Below, in pieces: positions 1 through 12,769 of a stretch of 64,000 nucleotides of DNA. Positions within the stretch are counted from its first letter, which is position 1. The number at the start of each line of letters is the position of its first letter. Both the position numbers and the translations under genes were made by a program. Where the stretch lies: NCBI GenBank assembly GCA_037126765.1, contig JBBCBC010000031.1, forward strand, positions 5,775,638-5,839,637. Reading direction: 5' to 3'. Under the pieces are notes generated by a model that was given only the letters and a program-made list of their open reading frames with translations, was not told the DNA's origin and searched no databases. Source of the stretch: Stenogyne calaminthoides (taxonomy: Eukaryota > Streptophyta > Magnoliopsida > Lamiales > Lamiaceae).

Positions 1-1590
1 CGAGCCGAGCTTTAGTAGGCCGAGTCGTAGGCCCCTATCGGCTGTCGGGTAGTCTGCCTATTCCCACCCCTACTTCTGGTTCTTGTTGTCACTTTGTTCA
101 GTTACGGAGATTGAAATTTTTACTTCAAAGAATATATTATAGTTATAACAAAGTTCAAACTTCAAACGTTCTCTAATTTATTTATTAATTCATGACTTCA
201 GAAAAAACAATTGGGGTCATTCAATATAATAAAAATATTAATTAACTAACTGTAAATTTATAGAAATTGCATTTATATTTAAATATGGATGTTGACACTT
301 GATCCATGATCCAATGCATCATCCATAGACTTTCATACGGTAAAGATTAACATTTCTTAGATGGGCTTTTCTACTGTCAGGACACAGTCCTCTTCTGGAG
401 TTAGACATCCAATAAAAGGTTGTCACATCATTTAAATTCATCATGGACAATACTGTCTCGTCATAAAATTAAATAATTAATTTTTTTAATAAAAATAATA
501 AAATTACTAAAATGTTCTTATAACATTTTTTTAATAAAAAATACAATATTCATAAATTTAAAAACTTTTGTCCACGATCCCGAACTCGGCCAATGCGCGA
601 CCCTCCTCAACCCCTCTGCGACTCGGGTCGGTCTGGGTCCAGGTCCTCGGGTCGGGTCTGAGTCCTAATAAGGGTTTGGGTCCAGGTCGGGTCTAAGTGC
701 GGGTTCGGATCTAGATCCGGGTCTGGGCCCGGATTTAGTACGGTCCGGATCTGGTCCGGATCTGGGGTAAAAGTCAGATCTTGGTCCGGGTCAAGGTCAG
801 GGTCCGGGTCAGGTTGAGTCCGGGTCAGGGGGTTTGGGTACTGTGCTGGTCCAGGTCTGAATCTAGGTTCAGGCCCTGGTCCAGTGTGGTCCAGGTCTGA
901 TCCGGGTATGGGTCCGATTTTGAGTTTGGGTCCGAGTTAGGGTGGGTCCGGTACGAGTCCGGGTCCGTACCGGTTGAGTCCGGGTCAGGGAATAATTTCG
1001 ATATTTTATAAGTATTAATTTAATCTATTAGTAGGGCGATGCAATGTGATTTCAGTATGCACATCGCAAACGCACTAGTACAGAATGCAGTCATTTAAAA
1101 TTAAAATTATACGTTGAATCATTGATCCAACGGTAATCAAAAAGTTTTCTAACATTAGGAAGGACGAAGCCGTTCCTAACTATAGAAGATCCCTTCTTAG
1201 ATTTATACTAGTTAATTATATTCGTACCATCCTAGTAAATAATTAACTATTTGTGCATAAAATTAATTAAACTTTCCCTTGCTAATTAGAATTTAGTATT
1301 TTTACTTATTACCATTCAATTAACAATTATCATAGTCATTACTTTAAAAAAAAATTATCATAGTCATTCAATATGCATGTGGATATATTTTATATATTAT
1401 TTTTTCCAATTAAAAAATACAATTTAAAACACAAATGTATGCTAGAAAAACATATTGAAAAAAATATTAACAATAATACGATGCACAAAAGCAAAGAAAA
1501 TCATTCAATTCTCTTCTTATGTTTTAAATTAATTCTCGGTACATCAATACTGTAATTAATCTCCATAGCTTAATTAATTATTTCAATCAT
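1..1590. other. Intergenic, AT-rich; no gene seen
   Basis: No coding exon or RNA gene is visible. The first 75 bases are GC-richer and end in CCCACCCCTAC, which resembles the terminus of a hAT-type MITE cut by the window edge, but only one end is present. A GGGTCC-type degenerate repeat occupies 595-990 (separate entry). The rest is AT-rich sequence. Confidence 0.6.
595..990. repeat. Degenerate GGGTCC/GGGTCGGGTCTG minisatellite
   Basis: About 400 bases of strongly GC-skewed, G-rich plus-strand sequence are built from imperfect hexamer to dodecamer units such as GGGTCCGGGTC and GGTCTGGGTC. The flanks are AT-rich, so composition changes abruptly at both ends. There is no open frame that looks coding. 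G-runs recur about every six bases, so G-quadruplex formation on the plus strand is possible (inference). Confidence 0.75.
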
Positions 1591-1630
1591 ACACTCGTTT
1601 TATTCCAATCATGTTTTTTATAAAAACCAG

Positions 1631-2001
1631 TTATCCACCACCATCAAAATATATACCATCTGTTCTTACCTCCCATTTGCATACTCTAAGCGGACATTCC
1701 ACTCTCGAAAAATTGGAATCAAAACCAGCGTCTTGATTTTTCCACCAAACATGGCAGTAAAATAGGGTTTTGCCAAAAAGGTTTTCGCAAAAATTAAAGT
1801 TGTAGTCACCATTTTTTGCGAGTGTGTGATATCCAAGATCGTCATTCCCAGAAGCGCAACGCAACTTTTGTATTGTGTCTGGAAGTCTATTGATCAATGA
1901 ATTTGATATTTATTGGTGAAAATGCAGATCCTCTTTGCAGATGTGAATGATGATTGGAAAATGACTACGATAAGAACGAAATAAGTTATGAGAATCTTCA
2001 T
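1631..2001 (-). pseudogene. S-protein homologue (plant self-incompatibility S1 family), copy 1, frame-broken
   Basis: Members of the S1/SPH family (PF05938) are small secreted cysteine-containing plant proteins. A start at 2001 gives a hydrophobic leader (MKILITYFVLIVVIFQSS) typical of a signal peptide. The mature-domain motifs follow: CASGNDDLGYHTL, then NGDYNFNFCENLFGKTLFYC, then CKWEVRTDGIYFD ahead of the stop at 1631. These match the family order (conserved Cys, DDLG, GxxYxWxF, LFxC, CxWxVxxDGIY). The leader and the domain lie in different frames; the break is close to 1890. SPH genes normally have no intron, so I call it a pseudogene. An intact protein starting inside the domain would lack the export signal. 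A second copy lies at 11097-11431. Confidence 0.75.
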
Positions 2002-3067
2002 AGTTATATAATATTTATCAACCTTGTTGTTTGTCAAGTAAATTGTAAAATTATATGCAATTTTCAAAACATGAATATTGATGACAGAATCTTCATAATA
2101 TGTAATAGGATATTCTATCATTAAATATCAAAATTGTCATTAAAGACTTATAATGCCAGATTTATATGTAATGTGTTTGTCGTTAGTGCCTCTAGATAAC
2201 AGTTTTTAATGAAAGGAAATGAGAGTCATATTATTATTCTCAACCCCCTATATATACTAAGATAGAGTTTTTTTTTTATGGTGTGTTGTCTTCTCCAAAA
2301 GTTTACTCATATGTCGTCTTTTTCTTAATTGTGTATGATGTGTTATATTTTTATAAAAATGTCTATCTAGTATCTATATTTCATTATGTATGGTATTAAA
2401 TGTCATTTTAGTTTTAAAGAAGAAAAAAAGCTTATTTGTGAGTCCTCAATTCTTAATTCTATTAATAATTCTGAATTTAAAAAAAAAGATTAATAATTCA
2501 TAATGTTTAAAAGAAAATATTTATATAAGAAAAAATGAATACTTGTGCTTAATTTATAAATTAGTAAATATGCAATTTAATTTAATTTATTAATTTCATA
2601 AAATTATAAAATATGATAAGTATACATATTGTTTATATAAACTATAAAGTAGATAATCTTTTTCTATATAAATCACAATTAGTTTTGGCAAAAACTTGTA
2701 TGCAATATTACATACAAGTAATATGTGCAATTGAACCATTTTTTTTGTCGCGGTCAGTGGAGCGGGTTAGGGCAGATTGTTGGTGGGCCAATGAGCTTCT
2801 TCATCTTTCTTCCATCGCGCGCGCAGCCAGACGCCGTCAGATTTCCTCTTCTTTCTCTTCTCTTCTGGAAGATCTCACGGGCTTTCTTCTTCCTCGTTCG
2901 TGCCCTAATTTTCTTTTTCGCTCCGATCATTGGATGAAATAAGATTGTTCAATTTGAATTTTGATGTGAATTTTGTTAGAAGAAGAGAGAATATGTGTGT
3001 GGCGTTTGGATTACCCCTTAACACAAAGTGTGTGATGAAATTCAGATCCTTCTGCACTCTTTTCACG

Positions 3068-3230
3068 TTGTTCTGTAAATCTGTAATTTTGGACTGGTGA
3101 TTTTTTTTCATGGTAACACTTTTTTTGTTCATGTAGTAACACATCAAGTTGTTCTTTAAATCTGTAATTTTGGACTGGGGATTTCTTTTCGCGCTTGTAC
3201 TGATTTTGTTCATGTGGTAACACGTTTTTC
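3068..3230. repeat. Two-copy tandem repeat, about 80 bp
   Basis: Two adjacent imperfect copies begin with GTTGTTCTxTAAATCTGTAA at about 3068 and 3148. Each continues with TTTGGACTGG and ends with TTTGTTCATGTxGTAACAC. A shorter third echo (GTTCATGTAGTAATAC) follows near 3250. No coding potential is seen. Confidence 0.6.
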
Positions 3231-4386
3231 TTCATATGGTAACATTTTTTGTTCATGTAGTAATACATGTTTTTTTTAGTAATATGTAACAAAGTTCATA
3301 TATCGTCGTAATACTGTGTGAATAGTCATGCGTTACCTTGTGACCCATGTTACTTTATGAATATTTATGTGTTACGATATGTTTTATTACGTGTTACGTA
3401 AGATATGAAAAAAATAAAAAATTATGGGTTCAATAGGAATCGAACTTGCGACCAAATTCATTAACAACAAACCTAAACCACTAGGCTACAACACATATTT
3501 GATAAAGATATCCTTCTATAAATACATATGCGCCCGCACCAACCTGAAGCCCACTGCTCGCGCCCTGGCCCTGCCCGTGCCCGACCCGCCCGCCCGCGCT
3601 GACCCAAAAAATTTGGATCATTTTTGCCTTATTTATGTTGTATTGCACATAACACTAGTGTGCAATATTTCATACAAGACCTTCTCATTCGTTTATTATA
3701 TTTTGCTTTTCAAATTGAAAATAGATGAATTTATGTATCACCTTTTTCAATATATAAATGATAGTAGATTGGATGTGAATAATATTAAAAAAAATAAATT
3801 ATTAAATAATTTTTTTACCTCAATTATAATAAATATTAATGTATAAAGTATTATAATATTTACATTATAATTTAAAACCGGGTAACATATGGGATCTACG
3901 CTAATTTATATATAATTATAGAATTTTACCCTCGTTATGAATCATCTTAAATGAAAAAAAAAATACTGTCATTATATTATAATTTGTCTCTCATTATTCG
4001 TTTCTTAATTAATAGTTATGTTACATTAATTATTAATTATCAAAATTATAATAATTACAAAAAGAATATACGTACAAATTCTTATATTGTATTCGCAAAA
4101 CTTACAAAATTTTTATTCACACCAAACTATGAATCCCCTATTATATTATAAATTAGGACAAAATCTCGTATAAGACTAGTTAATTTATTCTATTGCATGA
4201 TTCATAATCATCTGTGTATGGAGCTCAAACCCAGTTATGGTATAAAGAGAAGGTTGACTCATGCCTCACACAAGACTCACTCTAGTTACTGGTTTTTTAT
4301 GCGCAATTTATGATTGAATTATTTTTCCTCAAATAAAAAAAAATTATGTATTCTTTATATATCAATTTTTTTTTTGTTTATATACT

Positions 4387-4740
4387 CATGAGAACTTTTA
4401 AATATATGTATAATATTAAAAAGATAAAAATTAATGTATAAGACATTCCATTTATTGCACTTATATGACCTGTGAGTTTTTGTTACTAACAACCTTTTGA
4501 CACTAGAAAAAAAAAAATTAAACTTACATAAAGGATGAATATAATAATCACTTCCTAATTTTACATGAGAACTTTTAAATATATGTATAATATTAAAAGG
4601 ATAAAAATTAATGTATAAGACATTTCATTTATTGTACTTATATGACCTGTGAGTTTTTGTTACTAACAACCTTTTGACACTAGAAAAGAAAAACAATTAA
4701 ACTTACATAAAGGATGAATATAATAATCACTTCCTAATTT
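4387..4740. repeat. Tandem duplication, 177-bp period, two copies
   Basis: The block starting CATGAGAACTTTTAAATATA at 4387 is repeated from 4564 with only a few differences, including A-run length and C/T changes. Both copies contain GACCTGTGAGTTTTTGTTAC and ACTTCCTAATTTTA. The near-identity points to a recent local duplication. Confidence 0.85.
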
Positions 4741-5340
4741 TATTGCTAAAAGAAAAAAAATAACAGCTTCTTATACAAATAGTACGATATAAATATACAT
4801 AACTAATATTTTTCAGTTAAAATATCTAATATTTTTCAGTAATATCTTTAGGTAAATGCAAGCTAAGTGAACAAATATGGAGATTATTGAAATAGAGGTT
4901 AGAAATCCACTAACCTTTATACCAGAATTGTAGCGGAATAAATATTGAATCCGGTTGAATTCTACGTACTACTGGATCCACAGAGTCCGAAATACAACCA
5001 CACAAATCGATCACGGATTGCTTTTATTATTCACAATTTAAGAGCCTTGAATTTAGTAAATGCGTGACGTGAGAACAGAAGTGAGAAAACCCCGTTTTCC
5101 TTTTCTGTGTTATTTTCTGATACGTAGAAAATAAGGAGGATATTTTGTTTCTCTGAACCGTGTTTTCTAGAATGAAAATCTCTACTAAATATACCGTGTG
5201 ATTTTCAAACTTGAAAATATATTTCAAAACTTCCTCCATCTCCATCCACTTCATGGGTGGACTATTAATATTAAATAATAATTAATATTAAATTAATTAT
5301 TATTATAATAATTACTTTCAGAGATCAAATTATAAACAAG

Positions 5341-8300
5341 CACTAATACATATTTGGGCTTGGACAGCTGTGAAAAATGACATTGGAGAGCGGTTATAAC
5401 CGCTCTCCAACTAATAAATTGTCCCAAGCTGATACCGATAAAAAAAACGGCCCAAGAAATCAAGATTTGACAACGGTTTTCAACCGCTTTGCAAGATTGT
5501 CCTTGGACAGCGGTTGATAACCGTTGTCCAAGTCAAAGGCTTGGACAGCGGTTATCAACCGTTGTCTAAGTTGATTTTTTTTTTAAATTTTTGTTTATTA
5601 AGTTACATAGACAAAGTTATTAACCGCTGTCCAATATCTTTTTTTTAATTGTTAATTTATATTTTAAAAATCCTATAATAAAACTATAAACCAAAACTTA
5701 TATATACGTCCAATACCATATACCATAAACCAAAAATCCTATAATAAAACCATAAACCACATATATATATACCAAAACATCAAATAAATTAATAAACATA
5801 CACATCATGAAATAAATAAACATACAATCATAAATATACGTCCAATACACCAAAAAGATGAAATATATATCATCACAAATATATAATTTAATTACATGCT
5901 ACCAATATTTCAAACAACATTCACTCAATATCGTATGAATATAAGAATCGATTGTAAAGGTACCCCGTCCAATCGTTTTTCCATTTCTCCAAATCTTTTT
6001 CTTAGAGTAAGACTTGAGCTCACGCTCATAGACAAAACCGCAAAACAACGAATCAATCAATATAGTATGAATTTTTATTCAATCAATAATAATTTAAATA
6101 AATCGATAAATTGACTTACATTGAGAGGAATGTTCGTTAGAGAATCGCGGATTATATCTTCAATAAAGCAACACACAAAATGTCCACAATGGTCATTATC
6201 TCGTTGCCTCGAAACCTGTTGATTAACAATTATAATCACGTATTACAATTATGATTTCTTTCTATTAGTTTGATAATTTACTAAACTAAATTACCTTAAT
6301 GTTAATCCAGTTCACTTTATTTAACTTAGATCTTGAACCTTGACTCTGAAGGCGACTCTGATACATCGTCATCACACTATTATTATTATAATTAAAAAAT
6401 AAAAATAGATTAAATATGCATAATTTTAAAAGTAAAACAAATCATTGTATAGAATATTAAAAAATGAACTTACGCTTCCATATATGAAAACGAGATCGTA
6501 TGCGATTTGAATAAACTCCATCCCGAAATGGGTCCATAAAATACACACTTAATGTATTCATGTGTATGGCGACCCAAAGACCCAATGGTTCCTATATTAT
6601 ATTGAGAATATTAAAATTAACTCGCAAATTTAGCATATATATGTGCAAATATTATAAACATGAATACAAATTTTAACGAAATGTTTATCACTCACCCCAC
6701 ATTTGTTGGCCAAAAAAATGAGATGATCGCTCCCGCTTAGATTCAAAGATATGATTAACTAACCCATCCATGGTCTCATGCCTTATCACCCATTATGCAA
6801 GACACTTGGGGGAGACGAAGAGTACATTCCACTTGCTCGGTTATCTCTCGAGAGATATACCTCACCCAAATATCTTTAACCAACATATATATGCTAATTA
6901 ATATTTAAAAAGAAAATTAAACTATACGAAAAGTGAATATTGAGAATTTGTAAACACATACCGAGGTAAAGGGCTATGGTGGTTGCACTCAACCACTCGC
7001 CATTCAAGACTTCACAAGACATGTTCCTCAACGACTAATTCTTGGAAAGTATTCTCGATGAAAGTGAGCAAGCATGGGAACTGTGGACGATCTCGAAAGC
7101 ATTAAACGATACCATCCGGTGCACCCTAGACCGTACATGATCATCGTGATCTAAGTCTCCAAATCATGGGATAACCAAGTCCGAGCCTTGATGGAGTCCT
7201 CTTTCTCCCTCCGATTTCTCACGACACCCCCGATTTCTTTTTAAATTTTGTGGTGATTTCTTCCGAGGCATTTGTGGTGTCGTGATTCTACAATTAATTT
7301 GTAATATTATTTAGAACCACAAATAAGATAATGAACTTTAATAACATATATTTTACCCTCATGGTGCTAGAGACCAAGTTGTTCGCCATTCGATGAAGTG
7401 TCCGACCCTTCGATTCCGGATGGCGGCTTCATCTATTGGTTTTGGCATCGGCTGAATCCTCTTGTCCGATTCTGGTACATCGAGTGTGACCCTCACGAAA
7501 ACCAGGGGAGTGATGGGATGACCATGAATCATTCCATGGGAGCTGTGCAACGTTCCTGTGGCCACCAACCGATCGGGATCCTCCAAATAAAGGTAGCAAA
7601 AAGTCGTTGGCTGTTCGAATAAGATATTTAGTTAGAAAATTTTAATACACTAGTCTTTAATTAAAACAAATGTGAGACATGCATATCTGATACCTGAGAG
7701 ACGTTTTGAAGTGCCTCAATAAAGTCGTCCCTAGAGTTAGCTAAAAACATAGCATTAGCGACACTATGTTCACAGCTTGCTCCACTCGACGACATTCTGT
7801 GGCTCGTTCTTCTCTCGGACCTCAAACGTTCCACATCTTTAGACAACTTGGCAACCTGTTCCGTTAGTATACCCACCATATTCATGGCTTGAAGACCAGG
7901 TGCCATTGCTAAAGATGTCTTCGTCACGCCATATCCGACACTCCGTAAGCGGCCGGGATGCTCCTGGCGACCCATAGCCCATCCAAACAGATCATCAGGG
8001 CCGAACATGCGGATGTCGTCGGGCGTCATGGTCTGAGATAGACGCTCCTGAATCACAAAAACAAAAGATTATTATTTAATTATTTGTTTATAAATAATAG
8101 TTTGTAATTGAAAGATAAATTAATGGATAGATTACCACTTCTTCGATGATGCGTTGTGCAGCATCGAGATCGTGAATATTCCCGCCTAGACCCTTTTCGG
8201 TAGTCCAAATAAGTCAAAACGGGTAACAATAGGCTCACTCTCTCCAGCTTTTCTTCTTTCTTCTTTCTACGATAGTGATGAACGTGTCCCTTTATTAGAT

Positions 8301-10503
8301 ATATTAAAAGTGAATATATAAAAAAAAATTAAAAGTTAGGATTTTGATCTCACCATATTTTCTCTTATTCGTGCATAACCTTTGTTCGATCCACGATATT
8401 TAGCGCCCCATCGACTTGGCTTGATCGCAATTTTTATTACTTCGATTCTACAAAGATAATAGAAATATGATAAACACCGAAAAAACTTAGGGCATTAGAA
8501 ATTGAGGAAATGACATTGATCAATTTTACCGAAATCATCCTCCATAGCTCTGCTCTCACAAACTCCTCCCAAAGATGGAGCCACCATAGGGCTATTCTTC
8601 TGACACGGGAGGGTGGACTAGTCGAGTAAAGACCAGTTCCGAATCTCGTGTGTTACTTCTCAACCAAGTCCAAAAATTCTTGGCCATTACTCCAACTTGC
8701 TTCTTCTTTGTGTGGTCAAGACCTCAATATAGTCTATACGCATATAACATAATAATTTAGTAAATTTAAGGGTCATACTACAACTTTCAATAAATATATA
8801 ATTAACATACCGTAAGTCAATAATCTTTCCTTCAAAGGAATGGGTCTATACGGGTATAACATAATAATTTAGTAAATTTAGAAGGACATACTACAACTTC
8901 CAAACTCAATAAATATAACATAATTTAATTATTCAACGATCAATCAATATATTTATCGATTTCAAACTCTTTCCTTTACAAAGTGTTTTTCCTTTGCTAC
9001 CTCTCTTAATAGATGACATGGTGACTATACCCCGAGTGCGCTTCTCCCCGGTGGTGGTGGTGGTGGGAGCATCAGTGTCACACTCTCTCAAGTCATCGGG
9101 ATCTGTCGATCATATGCGCCATGATCTCCATCAGAATATCCATCATCATCTCCATCATCTCCGGGATATGACAAACGAGACATGATCATGTAAAGCAGAA
9201 GAAACATACACCAATACATAGATAAACAAAGTATGAGTGTTAAATCTAAATATTCATTGTTTGTAAGAGTAACAATGCCAATTTATAAATATACATAATT
9301 TGTATGCCAAAAACACATTAGCAACCAACAATGAGACACGATAACTTGCTCGAGAACAATTCAATTTGTACATCACGAACGGATTTGTAACTTTTTTGAG
9401 AGTATTTATACAATTTGTAACGGCAAAAACCATAAAAAAAATCGCATATAATATTGCATGATTCCCCGATAAGGAATCTATCAGAAAATTCGTAAACCGC
9501 AAAGCAAATTGTTCTAGATAAGGTATCATATTTTTTTCAACTATTTTGTAGGAATATTTTTAAACCAAATAAGATATTATATTAACCACAAGAGCAACAT
9601 ATGAGTGAGATTACAACACCTAATACCAATTGTATTATGCAATGACAAGATCTTTTGAATTGAAGTACATATGAAACAAAGAATAAATGCAACCCAGATA
9701 AAAGGTCTTAATCAACCAATATAGTGTTGTGAAATAGGAAAATGCTAGAGATCTTTTATTCCATATGTGTACATGAAAATGTGACTTAAATCTGAAAGGC
9801 ATTAGTTTAAATTTCATGAGCCATACAAAAAACAAGCTAAAGCACACTAAATTAACCATCCAAAATAGCTATCAAACAGGAGCTAGAGTCTCAATGAATT
9901 GAATAGAGACATCGATCAGAAGCAAAATGAACACAACCCTCCCGGTAAAATGCTTCCACTCTAAAATCCATAAGAGATAAATAGAGAAAATACTTCCACT
10001 CTAACTTAAAATGAACACAACCCTCCCCGGTAAAATGCTTCCACTCTAACGAAGAAGATATCAAATAAGAGATAAATAGAAAAATACCTAGAAATTTTGG
10101 TGAATCTGAATCGAAAAACGGCAGGCGGGGGGAGGACGACGGATGGTTCGATTTGGGGAGAGGAGGAGGAGGCTAGAGCTTCGATCGATATATATCACCG
10201 GTTTTAATTCATGATTTGGGTGTATATATATTATTATCCGAACACTTGGACAGCGGTTTGTAAATCCATTGTCCAAACTCTACCTTTGACAAGACTAGTT
10301 CAAAACCATTGTCTAAACATTTTGCACAGCGTTTTCAACCGCTTTTCTAAGTTTTAAACTTGGACAAAATGTTTTGAACCGGCTGTCTATTCTTTTTTTT
10401 TTTTTTTAATTAAAACTCGTTTTTCAAGCTATAGCTTGGAGAGCCATTTTGAAAAAAAAAAGATGTCCAAGTCTTGTTGTCTGTTCTCAAATGTGTAATA
10501 GTG
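5341..10503 (-). mobile_element. Complete CACTA (En/Spm) DNA transposon, 5,163 bp, TSD AAG
   Basis: The left end begins CACTAATACATATTTGGGCT at 5341. The reverse complement of the right end begins CACTATTACACATTTGAGAA at 10503. Both flanks carry the trinucleotide AAG (5338-5340 and 10504-10506), the 3-bp target duplication expected of CACTA elements. Subterminal regions at both ends are full of copies of a CTTGGACAGCGGTT motif, often paired as palindromes with AACCGxTxTCCAAG; such arrays serve as transposase binding sites in characterised CACTA elements. The only gene seen is the minus-strand Transposase_24/Ulp1 type; no TNP2-like transposase is visible. The element is therefore probably non-autonomous. 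Confidence 0.9.
6482..9183 (-). pseudogene. CACTA accessory gene (Transposase_24, DUF8039-like and Ulp1/C48-like parts), decayed
   Basis: Pieces in minus-strand order look like the second gene of plant CACTA elements. A start at 9183 gives an acidic Gly/Asp-rich leader (MSRLSYPGDDGDDDGY). At 8056-7690 comes GRQEHPGRLRSVGYGVT, matching the Transposase_24 (PF03004) C-terminal motif, followed by a coiled-coil-like stretch (LTEQVAKLSKDVERLRSERR). At 7586-7359 the block RLVATGTLHSS, GMIHG, VRVTLD and GHFIEWRTTW resembles DUF8039. At about 6700-6482, PTNVGNHWV and then VYFMDPFRDGVY recall the His and Asp regions of Ulp1-family C48 peptidases; the two lie in different frames around 6580 and an intron separates the first from upstream sequence. 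Stops and shifts also occur near 8600 and 9085. It is probably not translated as one protein. Confidence 0.65.
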
Positions 10504-11096
10504 AAGTAACATTGTACAGGGATTTAGTTAAATAGAAGCATTATTGTTAGGAAAATTGTATATGTTCCCTCTTTAGTAATCGTACTAAACCCATATGTAC
10601 AATCTGCAAACATATTAATTTTGGTTTTGTAATTTTGTGTGAATTCAATTTTAATTCTTTATTTTATGTTTTACTCAATTTAAATCCACATATTTTCGAC
10701 TTTGGTTCTTTAGTGTCCAATTTTCATTCTTTTAGGACAAAAAATCCAATTGTCGTGAACACATGGCAGTTGATTTTTGGCCAAATTAAAGAGTTGAAAC
10801 GCCATGACATAGTTTTTTGTTATGTTTACACGTTATACTACCTAGCTAATACAACTAAAATATTCTATTACTATGTATATGGTATACAAATCCGATGTTA
10901 AATACCCCATTTTGCCCCTAAAGGTCATTTCACATTTTCTCACAGATCTCTCACTCTTCAAATGCATAATCTCACTAATTAGCACACTCTTTTTTTTCTT
11001 TTCTTTTTTGTTTATTTTCTCGGGTAGAATATTGGATTTTTTAAAAAAAATTCCGAACCGAAAGTCACTTATGTTCGATTATTGCAAATACAAATG

Positions 11097-11431
11097 TTAT
11101 AGAGTACCCCCAATCACAGAATTTGGTGGGTCTAACCAACAATGAGAGCCCCATTTGCATACACCACGACATTGCTCTTTCCAACTGGATTTAAAAACAT
11201 CAAAAGAAAAATTGGGTTCTACCGAGATAGCTTTCGCAAAAACTAAAGTTATAGTCCCCGTTTTTCGCGAGTGTATGATATCCAAGATCGTCAAAGCAAT
11301 GCAGCTTTTGTATTGTATCGGGTAATTTATTAATCTTGGATTTCATCGGTTATGGGGCAACGCTTTGCAGATATGATTAATGATGATTGTAAAATAACAA
11401 GGAGAACGTAATAAATCATGGGAGTCTTCAT
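11097..11431 (-). pseudogene. S-protein homologue, copy 2, frame-broken
   Basis: This is a paralogue of the 1631-2001 copy in the same orientation. A start at 11431 gives the leader MKTPMIYYVLLVILQSS and a KRC motif. The domain frame then reads INKLPDTIQKLHC, DDLGYHTLAKNGDYNFSFC and YLGRTQFFF before a stop. A third frame continues with GVCKWGSHCW and a stop at 11097. The leader-to-domain junction is shifted at the same place as in copy 1, and a second break follows FFF. It is therefore a pseudogene more decayed than copy 1. Confidence 0.7.
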
Positions 11432-12769
11432 AATTATGTTATTTTTATCAATCTTGTTATTTGTCAAGTAAATTATGGAAAAGATCGAGCAATATTTCGA
11501 CAATTTAAATGCAATTTTTACAACAAAAATATTTATGACAAAAGCTATATAATATGTAATAGGATATTTTATCGTTAAATGTCAAAATTATGTCATTAAA
11601 GATTTATAATGACATATTGCTACGTCATGTGTCTTCGTTATTGTCTTTAGCTAACAGTTTTTAATGAGAAGAAAGGAGGGTCATATTATTATTCTCAATT
11701 TGCAATATTTAATTACAGGAGTTTACCCTCTTTAAAAATCATCCTGAAATGATGAAAGTTCTTGTCATTATACTATAACTAGTATGAGTATAAAATAAAT
11801 ATGATGCGAAATGTATTCATTTTCGTGTTAAATAAAGAAGAAAGAATAATTATTTTATCTATAATTATAATTTTTTTTTACTTTTCATTTTTTTATTCCA
11901 CATCGAGTTTTTTTTTTTATTTCGATGCAATGCACGATTTGTGAGCATTTTTTGTTTTTGAAATCAGGTGTGAAAAATGGATTGCTCTCAAAACGTTGGA
12001 AAAGTTCACATTGTTAAACAATGCAAGTTTGAAAGGTATTGTTTTTTCTTTCAATTTTGAATTATTTTCTTATAAATCACGTTTATGTCATCTGTCGTCA
12101 TTCCTATTGCGTGTCAATATTTTCAAATCGGACATGACAACATATAATTGTTCATGATTGAAATTGGTCTCTTAAAGAAAGATCAATTTTCTTAAGTGAT
12201 TGCTCATAACTATTGTTAATGGTCATATGTACTATAAGACACCGTTAGTCAAAATTGTGTATTTTTTAAAATTTGTAAGATACTCTACTATTTGATGGGG
12301 TCGGCGTCATTCCAGATTCAACACCATTTGTCTTGTTTTGGTCTTAATTAGTATTTTTCATTTTTCATTTTTATTTTTTTAGCTATTTCTAATATGTTTT
12401 TAAATTATAATAATAAATTGTATTTTTAAGGATATTATCTGAATTTATATGACATTTATATTATTCTTTATAATTTTATTTTTTTTTATTTTAAAAATAT
12501 AAATATATGTAAAAGGAGTAACATTGGAAAATATATATGACATAGCAATCCAACCCATTTAATTTGGGCAGAAATCAGCCGCCGCGTGAGCAATTCCTGC
12601 GACAATTTGATTTTTTAACCTAAAAAGACAAAATTGACACGCATGGACCAAAATTGTTCATAAGTAGACTAAAATGGAAAAACAAAGGGATAAAGGAGTT
12701 AAACTAGATTCACCCAGAGTTATAGAACCAAAATTGATATTTTTCCTGTACAATTATTAGGGTGTATTT

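Larger units (their letters stand above)
2122..5340. other. Intergenic, AT-rich, with local repeats; no gene recognised
   Basis: A short GC-richer block at 2740-2960 has a pyrimidine-rich (CT) texture like a 5' UTR but is followed by no exon. Tandem repeats follow at 3068-3230 and 4387-4740 (separate entries). A segment near 3424-3500 (GGAATCGAACTTGCGACC) resembles the tRNA-like or primer-site text common in dispersed plant repeats. I see no supported coding exon. Confidence 0.55.

Noticed and set aside
3424..3846. Plus-strand ORF of 140 codons
   Set aside because: Composition is low-complexity and it resembles no protein I know. It begins in repeat-type text (GGAATCGAACTTGCGACC), so it is treated as a chance ORF.
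10088..10276. Minus-strand ORF near the right end of the CACTA element
   Set aside because: It overlaps the subterminal repeat zone and has no motif. It is probably leader sequence of the element.
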